From the NCBI GenBank assembly GCA_021107495.1, contig JAIOSR010000466.1:1-5074 (forward strand): 5,074 bases of DNA. The letters run 5' to 3'. Each line of letters begins with the position of its first letter. Position 1 is the stretch's first letter. Positions 1 through 4,690 of this stretch are shown here, piece after piece. The notes below the pieces were generated by a model that saw only the letters and a program-made list of their open reading frames with translations, did no database searches and had not been told where the DNA came from. The translations under genes were made by a program, and so were the position numbers. Source of the DNA: Desulfobacterales bacterium (GTDB lineage: Bacteria; Desulfobacterota; DSM-4660; Desulfatiglandales; Desulfatiglandaceae).

Positions 1-227
1 TGCAATGTTGGCATTGGGTTCCTCTAGCGTCTATCCATGTTCCTATATTTTTTTTATTCTTATCTTTTCAGGTTAACCCTTGAAAGTCAATTCATAGCGA
101 CCTCATGTGCAGCGGGACGTATAGTTGCAAGGTTGAATAACTAAGTGCGACTGAAAGGAAAAAAGGTTTCTATACAATAGATTTTTCACCAGATCGCCTT
201 GAGATACCTCATTAGACCCTCAAGTTA

Positions 228-416
228 TCAATTGACCAGAAAACCTTCGATATGTCTGACATACTGTACTTGTCTCCAATTCCAGGTCACTTGACAAACA
301 ATCCAGTCGTCTCGACCAGCAGAGGCAATAACCACTGTAGGACGAAGTTTTGACGATGAAAGATCTGAAAAAGGGAATCTGACAAGTACTACTGAACCTT
401 CTGAAGGTGAGACCAT
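228..416 (-). pseudogene. MazF/PemK-family toxin remnant, internally deleted and truncated
   Basis: The first 40 or so residues match the start of PemK/MazF-type toxins, which in intact form are ribosome-dependent or free mRNA endonucleases. A G-S-V-V-L-V-R-F-P-F-S-D-L strand is followed by K-L-R-P-T-V-V-I-A and then D-D-W-I-V-C-Q-V-T. These correspond to the conserved first beta strands, the RP(A/T)VV loop and the (I/V)CQ(I/V)T strand. The protein stops after 62 residues, whereas family members usually have about 105 to 115. The last stretch (Y-V-R-H-I-E-G-F-L-V-N) could align with the later Y-x-R-P-G-K-L-F-T-A-N segment, which would mean an in-frame internal deletion after Q-V-T plus loss of the C-terminal helix. 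The ATG lies inside the end of the antitoxin frame, a usual arrangement for this TA type. It is probably inactive. The family call is firm; the deletion model is inference. Confidence 0.72.
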
Positions 417-544
417 GCTTCCTCATCTTCCGGACGGTTCCAGTCTTCAGAAAGAGATGCTTCACTTAGGAGAGCTATCGCTGAGATGACATCCGATTTC
501 TCATCGAGAATTGTGATTATCGCTCGGCAAGGTATCTGTACTTT
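389..544 (-). pseudogene. Antitoxin remnant of a MazF/PemK-type TA pair, lacking a start codon
   Basis: This frame carries the acidic, tryptophan-containing tail typical of antitoxins encoded just upstream of PemK/MazF toxins: A-I-A-L-L-S-E-A-S-L followed by E-D-W-N-R-P-E-D-E-E-A-W-S-H-L, ending in Q-K-V-Q and a TAG. In this family the tail wraps the toxin. The frame is open for 51 codons after a TGA at 545-547 and contains no ATG, GTG or TTG before the conserved tail, so the N-terminal part has been lost or shifted out of frame. An ATG-containing overlapping frame just upstream (around 550-620, minus) ends at the point where this one becomes recognisable, which may be the shifted N-terminus. 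It overlaps the toxin start by 28 bases, a translational coupling layout. Function is presumed lost. Confidence 0.62.
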
Positions 545-900
545 TCATGAGGCGATTTATACAATGAGCTGAAAATCTCAATCCCCATCACAAACGGAAT
601 AAACAATTCATCCCATCTTCAAATTTTCAATATAAAATGGTGAACTTTATACAGGTAAAGCATAGTGTTTATGGCAGGATCGCTCTTTGATTTGAGCGGT
701 TTCAAAAAGGCTTGAGGTTTCTATTGACATATGTAAGCTGAATTTTGCTGAATTTCAGGTTATGGCAAGCAAATCAATCGCCAAAGGTCATTTCTAAGAC
801 CCACAAATTGGGATAGCCTGCTAATTATCCTATGGTAAATAACCGTCCTTTATCCTCTTTGTGGACCGTCGCTCTTACCAATGCAATCCCTTCCGCATCC
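545..900. other. AT-rich intergenic stretch without a convincing protein gene
   Basis: Between the antitoxin remnant and the PEP-CTERM control region I see no family-level coding signal on either strand, apart from the 25-codon minus-strand frame at 825-902. A short direct repeat (GCTGAATTT twice, near 738-760) and a TTGACA hexamer near 724 have no good -10 partner. On the minus strand around 548-620 a frame with a moderately protein-like composition ends just as the antitoxin frame starts. It may be decayed TA sequence. Confidence 0.4.
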
Positions 901-902
901 AT
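825..902 (-). CDS. Possible 25-residue small protein or truncated gene start
   Basis: An ATG at 902-900 is preceded at 5 nt by a full AAGGAG Shine-Dalgarno (908-913 on the plus strand, read in reverse). The frame runs 25 codons to a TAA and begins M-D-A-E-G-I-A-L-V-R-A-T-V with a basic and acidic middle (H-K-E-D-K-G-R). The ribosome binding site is the main evidence. I recognise no family. It has no hydrophobic segment and no cysteines. It lies divergent from the PEP-CTERM gene, on the other side of its promoter region. It could be a real small protein, the surviving 5' end of a decayed gene, or a chance frame downstream of a purine-rich stretch. Confidence 0.3.
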   Translation of the reverse strand: MDAEGIALVRATVHKEDKGRLFTIG

Positions 903-930
903 TTTCTCTCCTTCGTATAGTTAAAAGTGT

Positions 931-942
931 GTAAATTTTTAC
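931..942. promoter_or_regulatory. Candidate activator-binding palindrome, copy 1 (GTAA-N4-TTAC)
   Basis: GTAAATTTTTAC is a palindrome with perfect 5-bp arms. It lies about 125 bp upstream of the -24 element at 1067, in the range where bacterial enhancer-binding proteins of sigma-54 promoters usually bind. The longer 14-mer at 930-943 is also an inverted near-copy (12 of 14) of the sequence at 974-987. The role is inferred from position and symmetry. Confidence 0.35.
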
Positions 943-974
943 CAAAAAATGGAAAAAAATTACATGCTTTATAG

Positions 975-986
975 GTAAAATATTAC
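975..986. promoter_or_regulatory. Candidate activator-binding palindrome, copy 2 (GTAA-N4-TTAC)
   Basis: GTAAAATATTAC has the same outer half-sites as the element at 931-942, 44 bp away centre to centre (about four helical turns), so both would face the same side of the helix. It sits about 80 to 90 bp upstream of the sigma-54-type -24 element. The surrounding DNA is very A/T-rich, so chance similarity is possible. Confidence 0.33.
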
Positions 987-1064
987 ATACTTATTTTTTT
1001 GATTTTTTCTACTAAGCTAACCATTTAATATTATAGGAAATGTATAATTAATTTAATTTGCTCG

Positions 1065-1100
1065 TATGGCATGACATTTGCTTCTATGGCATGACATTTG
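1065..1100 (+). repeat. Tandem direct repeat, 20-bp period, carrying the -24/-12 element
   Basis: The 16-mer TATGGCATGACATTTG occurs twice with no mismatch, at 1065-1080 and 1085-1100. The spacing is exactly 20 bp. If the four preceding bases are included, the two 20-bp units (1061-1080 and 1081-1100) agree at 18 of 20 positions. Only copy 1 is followed by C and so completes a TTGC -12 box; copy 2 continues as TTGA. The repeat looks like a local duplication of a promoter element. Confidence 0.9.
1067..1081 (+). promoter_or_regulatory. Sigma-54 (RpoN) promoter for the PEP-CTERM gene
   Basis: TGGCATGACATTTGC matches the RpoN consensus TGGCAYG-N4-TTGC at every fixed position. The -24 GG (1068-1069) and -12 GC (1080-1081) have the required 10 intervening bases. 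The predicted transcription start is near 1093, giving a leader of about 275 nt before the ATG at 1369. Control of PEP-CTERM genes by sigma-54 together with the PrsK/PrsR sensor and enhancer-binding protein is known in exosortase-bearing bacteria, so the context fits. The large distance to the gene is unusual. Confidence 0.7.
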
Positions 1101-1162
1101 ATGCATTAATAATACCGCAAGTCTATTTTTTTGCTTATTATTCCACAATCAAGGAGTCTCAA

Positions 1163-1201
1163 ATGGAAAATTATTTCAAGGTCCACATTACTTGCTCCTA
1201 A
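1163..1201 (+). CDS. 12-codon leader reading frame upstream of the PEP-CTERM gene
   Basis: An AAGGAG (1151-1156) sits 6 nt before an ATG that opens a 12-codon frame (M-E-N-Y-F-K-V-H-I-T-C-S) closed by TAA. It lies within the predicted leader transcript, before the dyad at 1255-1281 and the hairpin at 1294-1315. It could be a leader peptide whose translation affects the downstream structures, or the remnant 5' end of a lost gene. The strong ribosome binding site favours translation. No run of a single amino acid codon is present, so classical amino-acid attenuation is not supported. Confidence 0.38.
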   Translation: MENYFKVHITCS

Positions 1202-1254
1202 TCAAATGGAGGGTATTTTATAGGACCCTAAAAAATACTAATATCAGATGCTAC

Positions 1255-1281
1255 AATTGACATTGGCACATAATGTCAATT
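1255..1281. promoter_or_regulatory. Perfect 10-bp dyad in the leader (operator or RNA hairpin)
   Basis: AATTGACATT (1255-1264) and AATGTCAATT (1272-1281) are exact inverted copies separated by 7 nt. The left arm contains a perfect TTGACA hexamer, so a second sigma-70 promoter under an operator is possible, although the bases 17 nt downstream (TTTTAA) are a poor -10 box. As RNA it would form a stable stem directly before the terminator-like hairpin at 1294-1315. Confidence 0.5.
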
Positions 1282-1293
1282 TTAACATAATTC

Positions 1294-1315
1294 AATCCCG
1301 TAAAAGGGATTTTTT
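1294..1315 (+). terminator. Weak terminator-like hairpin inside the PEP-CTERM leader
   Basis: AATCCC (1294-1299), a GTAAAA loop and GGGATT (1306-1311) form a 6-bp stem running into a T tract that ends at 1315. It lies 53 bp before the start codon, downstream of the proposed sigma-54 start, so it could act as an attenuator. It may instead be the terminator of an earlier lost gene. The stem is short, so efficiency is doubtful. Confidence 0.4.
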
Positions 1316-1355
1316 ATCAACTTAAACCAATATCAATTAGTCTAATAACATGGAA

Positions 1356-1361
1356 AAGGAG
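1356..1361 (+). promoter_or_regulatory. Ribosome binding site that fixes the PEP-CTERM start
   Basis: AAGGAG lies 7 nt before the ATG at 1369. A second ATG at 1365, in another frame and only 3 nt from this site, is too close and opens an unrelated frame, so 1369 is the preferred start. Confidence 0.8.
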
Positions 1362-1368
1362 AAAATGA

Positions 1369-2124
1369 ATGAAAAAGAAGAACGGAGTATGGCTTTTTTT
1401 ATTGTTAACGATTGCATTATGTTTTTCTTCCCCTGCTTTCGCTGATCTTTTGGGTCCAAGCTGGGATGTCCCCGGAACATTTACGACTGCTACGAGCGAC
1501 CCAACTTACCAGGCAATGGGACGTAACGGCGGTTTAACGCTTACATATTCGGGCTTCGATACAACTTTATTTAGCAGCCTGTACTATGGTCCAGCGAACA
1601 CTGGAGGATATATCCCGGGATTGGCCATGGACGGTGCTGTGGATAATTTCGGCACCTATAGTCATCAGAGTAGAGTAGAGCAGCTCACAAGTTTTACTAC
1701 CGGTACTATCGCAAGGGACCATGGTTATACCGAGTATTATGATAATCAAACTGGCAGAGCAGATTTAGTATATACAAGAATGGATCTCTATTTATTTGAT
1801 TTGGATGACAACGCAATTACATGGGTCAGCGACTCAGTGTTACCAGACCCCATGTTTGGGAGTGTTGCAGACGTATACGGGGCGATCGTCGACACGGGTG
1901 GGTTCAAGGTCAACATAAGAAATTACGCTTTCACCACGCCATTTCTTAATTACTACGATGACCTACCTACAGGATCATACGATGCGCGAATGGATTACAA
2001 CGATGGGTTTTGGCACGAGCCGGCGGGGGAACCCGTCCCCGAACCCGCCACAATGCTCCTTTTAGGTTCCGGCTTAATCGGTCTTGCAGGATTCAGGAGG
2101 AAGATGAAAAACAGAAGACAGTAA
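1369..2124 (+). CDS. Secreted PEP-CTERM sorting-domain protein
   Basis: The 251-residue protein begins with a Sec signal peptide: basic K2-K4, a hydrophobic core at about 7-19, and a likely cleavage after S-P-A-F-A at residue 25. The C-terminus is a PEP-CTERM sorting signal: V-P-E-P-A-T at 223-228, a hydrophobic glycine-containing helix at about 229-242, then R-R-K-M-K-N-R-R. This predicts export, recognition by an exosortase (EpsH/XrtA type) at the PEP motif and release to the surface or extracellular matrix. The mature part (26-222) has no cysteine and is rich in Tyr, Asp, Gly and Thr. It resembles the beta-rich exoproteins of this class, but I recognise no defined domain. No exosortase gene is in the window. 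The gene stands alone, behind a sigma-54-type promoter and before a strong terminator. Sorting class is very secure; the specific role is unknown. Confidence 0.93.
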   Translation: MKKKNGVWLFLLLTIALCFSSPAFADLLGPSWDVPGTFTTATSDPTYQAMGRNGGLTLTYSGFDTTLFSSLYYGPANTGGYIPGLAMDGAVDNFGTYSHQSRVEQLTSFTTGTIARDHGYTEYYDNQTGRADLVYTRMDLYLFDLDDNAITWVSDSVLPDPMFGSVADVYGAIVDTGGFKVNIRNYAFTTPFLNYYDDLPTGSYDARMDYNDGFWHEPAGEPVPEPATMLLLGSGLIGLAGFRRKMKNRRQ

Positions 2125-2145
2125 TCAGAAGACAGATATAAGAAT

Positions 2146-2178
2146 AGGCAGGGACTTTATCGTCCTTGCCTTTTTTTT
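2146..2178 (+). terminator. Rho-independent terminator of the PEP-CTERM gene
   Basis: AGGCAGGGAC (2146-2155) pairs with GTCCTTGCCT (2162-2171) with one G-U pair across a 6-nt loop. It is followed by eight T residues (2171-2178). It starts 21 bp after the stop codon and ends the transcription unit. Confidence 0.92.
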
Positions 2179-2409
2179 ATGCCTACCGATATCTATATGT
2201 TGTGTATGCTATCGGACACCCAAAAAGAGCGACTGCTGCTATAAATATTCAATGGCGGGAACCCAAGTTTTATTACGTTTAGTGTTCGAAACCTTATATA
2301 TCAATTTATTCAGTTCTGCGCAGAGTACTGAATCTGTGATATCTGCAAGTTCTCCCTTAGATATGGACAAGCAAACAACCCGTTTATTTTTTAATTTTTT
2401 AGCATTTTT

Positions 2410-2431
2410 ATCCGCCTGTTCTGTGGCGGAT
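2410..2431. repeat. 7-bp perfect inverted repeat (ATCCGCC / GGCGGAT)
   Basis: ATCCGCC (2410-2416) and GGCGGAT (2425-2431) are exact inverted copies with an 8-nt loop. There is no T tract after it on either strand, so it is not an intrinsic terminator. It abuts the C/T-rich repeat beginning at 2432, and the two together look like one intergenic repeat element. Confidence 0.6.
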
Positions 2432-2470
2432 CACTCGAACCCCTGACCCCTGGAACCCTTGAACCCTTCA
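2432..2470. repeat. Intergenic CCCTTGAACCC-type repeat, copy 1
   Basis: This 39-bp stretch, starting CACTCGAACCCC and ending CCCTTGAACCCTTCA, consists of degenerate units around C-C-C-T-T-G-A-A. The reverse complement of 4604-4642 aligns to it without gaps at 29 of 39 positions. Such C/T-biased intergenic repeats look like dispersed non-coding elements. The function is unknown. Confidence 0.6.
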
Positions 2471-2620
2471 TTTAGATCAACTCTTTTGGAGATGATCCTT
2501 ACCAAAAAATATAATATCAACATGTTGTTATCGCCAACCAGGCACTCAATATCCACAGGTTCTTATAGCCGTCCATATGGGGAAAGATCGCAAATTTTGA
2601 GCTGAGTTTTTAAAATTGTC

Positions 2621-2636
2621 AACGATTATAGTCGTT
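2621..2636. promoter_or_regulatory. Near-palindrome upstream of the YcaO gene
   Basis: AACGATTATAGTCGTT is a 16-bp palindrome with one mismatched base pair (14 of 16 symmetric positions). It lies about 165 bp upstream of the YcaO start and could be a regulator site. No promoter boxes are clear next to it. Confidence 0.25.
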
Positions 2637-2798
2637 TATCACGTGGTGCTGTATGCTGGACCTGCTTGTGCCGCTGTTGACCTGTCTGCATGTGACGGAC
2701 GGGCAGGAAGGTTATCCGGAACCCGTGAACCTTTGTGAAAAGGATTTGCCAAACCGATTCCTGGCAATTAGACTGGTGCCCTGAGACAATAAAATTGA

Positions 2799-4526
2799 AT
2801 GGCAAAGGACGGTAATGAATTGGCAGAAAATGATCTGATGAAATACAAACTCGAGAGGAAGGGTACTGAAAAGGGAGTGGGATGGTTTGCATGCATCCCG
2901 GAAAAAGAGCCGGATTTTGAAAAGGCCCTCGAATACAGCCGAGCACACCCCAATGACCAGTTCATGCACAAGTATATCCTGGACATGGTTGCGGCGCTGG
3001 AACCGGAGAAACTGGAACTGCTGATTCAGAGGGGGAAAGAAAAGGGCGATTTTCATCTGCTGGCCTTTATGTTTGAGTCTTGTATCCTCCACGTCAGATT
3101 CAACCACATGAAAAAGGCATTTGACTCAATTGATATTGATAAACTGGCTCAATGCTCTCCTCTTATATATATTCCCTGGTCTTTGAAACAAGACACCGAA
3201 GAGCATTTTTGGTGGTTGCAAAAATTCTCCAGAAATGCCCATCTGTTAGAAACCCTGCCATGTCCGGAAAAGGCTGAATTCCCCATGCCTTTTAAGCAGG
3301 AGGAAATCGATAAATGGGAAGACAATATCGTACCCATTGCAGAAATCGCTTCTCCCAATAAAAGGACAAAAACCATAACGAAACACCCGGCACCAAAAGA
3401 AGCGGCTAAAAAGGCAATAAAAAAACTGGAGAGTTTCGGTATACTTACGGGCTGGGAAACCAGACCGGACGCCACGCTCAGCCCTTATGCCGTTGAAAGA
3501 CCCTGGAAACTTTCCGTTACGGTTAGACATGGCCAAAACCACTGGCAGTTGACAGGTGACCAGATAAGCTATGGCAGGGGTCTGAACATCCATCAGGGCC
3601 GTATATCCTGCGTAATGGAGTCGGCAGAGCGATATTCGTCGTTTGCGAGTTTTGATTCGAGTCGTGCAATCGGATACAAGAAAGACCATCCCATTATCAG
3701 GGCGCGATACGAAGACCTTCTAAAAGAGGACACAGCGGTCTTGAATCCCAATGATATGTGCATTGAGGTCCCATACGGAAACCAGGAACTGAACTGGGTT
3801 ATGGGCGAGCAGGTTGATGAATATGGGATGCACCCGATTTATGTTCCTGCACAATTGGTCTTTCTGTTTTCCAATCTGGATGAAAGCAGCCTGACAAGCG
3901 GTCTTCCCTCAAACGGCCTTGCGGCCGGAAGTACCTTTGAAGGGGCAAAATTAGGCGCCCTCCTGGAGGTTATTGAACGGGATGCGGAAAGGGTCGTTCC
4001 CTATTCCGGTGACAGGTGTTTTCTCATGGAAGCGGAAGATCCAAAAGTGAACGACATTGTCGAGGGCTGCATGCAGAAGGGCATCCAGATCCGTTTACTG
4101 GATATAACCCCGGAGTTTGGTATCCCATGTTACCGGGCCTTTATACAGGGTCCCGGGGGTGTGATCCTTAAGGGGACAGGGGCCCATCTTGACGGAAAGC
4201 GCGCGGCCGTCGCCGCGATGACCGAAATACCCTACCCCTATCCTTACTGGTTCGGCTCCATGCCCGCGCCCGGGGACCTGGATACCCTGGAATATGAAGA
4301 CCTCCCGGATTACTCATCCGGTGATTCGGCAAAGGACCTGCATCTTCTGGAAAAACTCTTGAAAATGAACGGTTATAAACCCATATATGTGGATCTGACA
4401 AGAGAGGATCTGGATATGCCGGTAGTGAAGGCCCTTGTCCCCGGTCTGGAGATAATGACCGTCGTGGATCGGTTTTCACCTTTGAGCATTAGGCAGTTCG
4501 GGCATTATCTGAAAAACTGCAAATAG
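2799..4526 (+). CDS. YcaO-domain ATP-dependent cyclodehydratase-like protein with N-terminal helical extension
   Basis: YcaO enzymes use ATP to phosphorylate backbone amides, forming azolines, amidines or thioamides; some assist RimO in S12 methylthiolation. Residues about 225-570 form the YcaO fold. The motifs seen are Y-G-R-G (258-261), S-C-V-M-E-S-A-E-R-Y-S (270-280), G-L-A-A-G-S-T-F-E-G-A (373-383), L-L-E-V-I-E-R-D-A-E (388-397) and G-T-G-A-H-L-D-G-K-R-A (459-469). The E274/E277 and E390/E393 clusters fit the ATP/Mg site. Residues 1-190 are helix-rich, possibly TPR-like, followed by a basic linker (about 186-210). The proline-rich PxPxP C-terminus of azoline-forming YcaO proteins is absent; the chain ends L-K-N-C-K. 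No TfuA, dehydrogenase, E1-like or precursor gene adjoins it, so the substrate is unknown. An in-frame TGA precedes the ATG directly. Neither this ATG nor the one at 2838 has a Shine-Dalgarno, so the true start is uncertain. Confidence 0.9.
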   Translation: MAKDGNELAENDLMKYKLERKGTEKGVGWFACIPEKEPDFEKALEYSRAHPNDQFMHKYILDMVAALEPEKLELLIQRGKEKGDFHLLAFMFESCILHVRFNHMKKAFDSIDIDKLAQCSPLIYIPWSLKQDTEEHFWWLQKFSRNAHLLETLPCPEKAEFPMPFKQEEIDKWEDNIVPIAEIASPNKRTKTITKHPAPKEAAKKAIKKLESFGILTGWETRPDATLSPYAVERPWKLSVTVRHGQNHWQLTGDQISYGRGLNIHQGRISCVMESAERYSSFASFDSSRAIGYKKDHPIIRARYEDLLKEDTAVLNPNDMCIEVPYGNQELNWVMGEQVDEYGMHPIYVPAQLVFLFSNLDESSLTSGLPSNGLAAGSTFEGAKLGALLEVIERDAERVVPYSGDRCFLMEAEDPKVNDIVEGCMQKGIQIRLLDITPEFGIPCYRAFIQGPGGVILKGTGAHLDGKRAAVAAMTEIPYPYPYWFGSMPAPGDLDTLEYEDLPDYSSGDSAKDLHLLEKLLKMNGYKPIYVDLTREDLDMPVVKALVPGLEIMTVVDRFSPLSIRQFGHYLKNCK

Positions 4527-4603
4527 TCTTCTTGAATCATCTCCCGATTAGTTGGAGTTAAACCAAAATAAATGGATTATATCCGGTTGAGCAGGCATTA
4601 TCC

Positions 4604-4642
4604 TGGAGGGTTCAAGGAGTCAGGGATTCAAGGGTTTGAGTG
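4604..4642. repeat. Intergenic CCCTTGAACCC-type repeat, copy 2 (inverted)
   Basis: Its reverse complement starts CACTCAAACCC and aligns to 2432-2470 at 29 of 39 positions. It lies in the 164-bp gap between the convergent YcaO and HD genes and, with copy 1, brackets the YcaO gene in inverted orientation. I found no intrinsic terminator in this gap for either gene. Confidence 0.58.
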
Positions 4643-4690
4643 AAATGCTAAAGAATTACAATGAGAGGAAATTCTCTGTATGACAACTAC

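Larger units (their letters stand above)
2179..2798. other. Intergenic stretch with hairpins and degenerate repeats, no convincing gene
   Basis: This 620-bp gap between the PEP-CTERM terminator and the YcaO gene shows no recognisable protein on either strand. A minus-strand frame at 2239-2430 (63 codons, ending V-P-A-I-E-Y-L) has a fairly protein-like composition but no normal start and no ribosome binding site. A plus-strand frame at 2252-2446 also lacks a ribosome binding site. The rest holds a G/C-rich hairpin at 2410-2431, the CCCTTGAACCC-type repeat, a near-palindrome at 2621-2636 and a degenerate GACCTG-based repeat around 2655-2705. I see no clear sigma-70 or sigma-54 promoter for the YcaO gene. 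Confidence 0.5.

Noticed and set aside
1..14. Minus-strand ATG at 12-14 with an AGAGGA 5 nt upstream, possible start of a gene leaving the window
   Set aside because: Only four codons are inside the window, so nothing can be judged.
220..465. Minus-strand 81-residue frame overlapping the TA remnant
   Set aside because: It is an alternative frame over the toxin and antitoxin sequence. The recognisable motifs are in the two other frames.
1265..1279. Second RpoN site beginning at GGCAC
   Set aside because: The -24 half is present but there is no GC at the required 10-base distance.
1257..1291. Sigma-70 promoter with TTGACA at 1257
   Set aside because: The hexamer is perfect, but the bases at 17-18 nt spacing (TTTTAA) are a poor -10 box and the TTGACA is part of a perfect dyad. 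It is kept only as an alternative in the leader entry.
2410..2431. Hairpin read as an intrinsic terminator
   Set aside because: No T tract follows the stem on either strand.
2252..2446. Plus-strand 64-residue frame next to the YcaO gene, considered as a RiPP precursor
   Set aside because: There is no ribosome binding site. The 3' end is built from the hairpin repeat and the start of the C/T-rich repeat, and the leader/core layout of a precursor is not evident.
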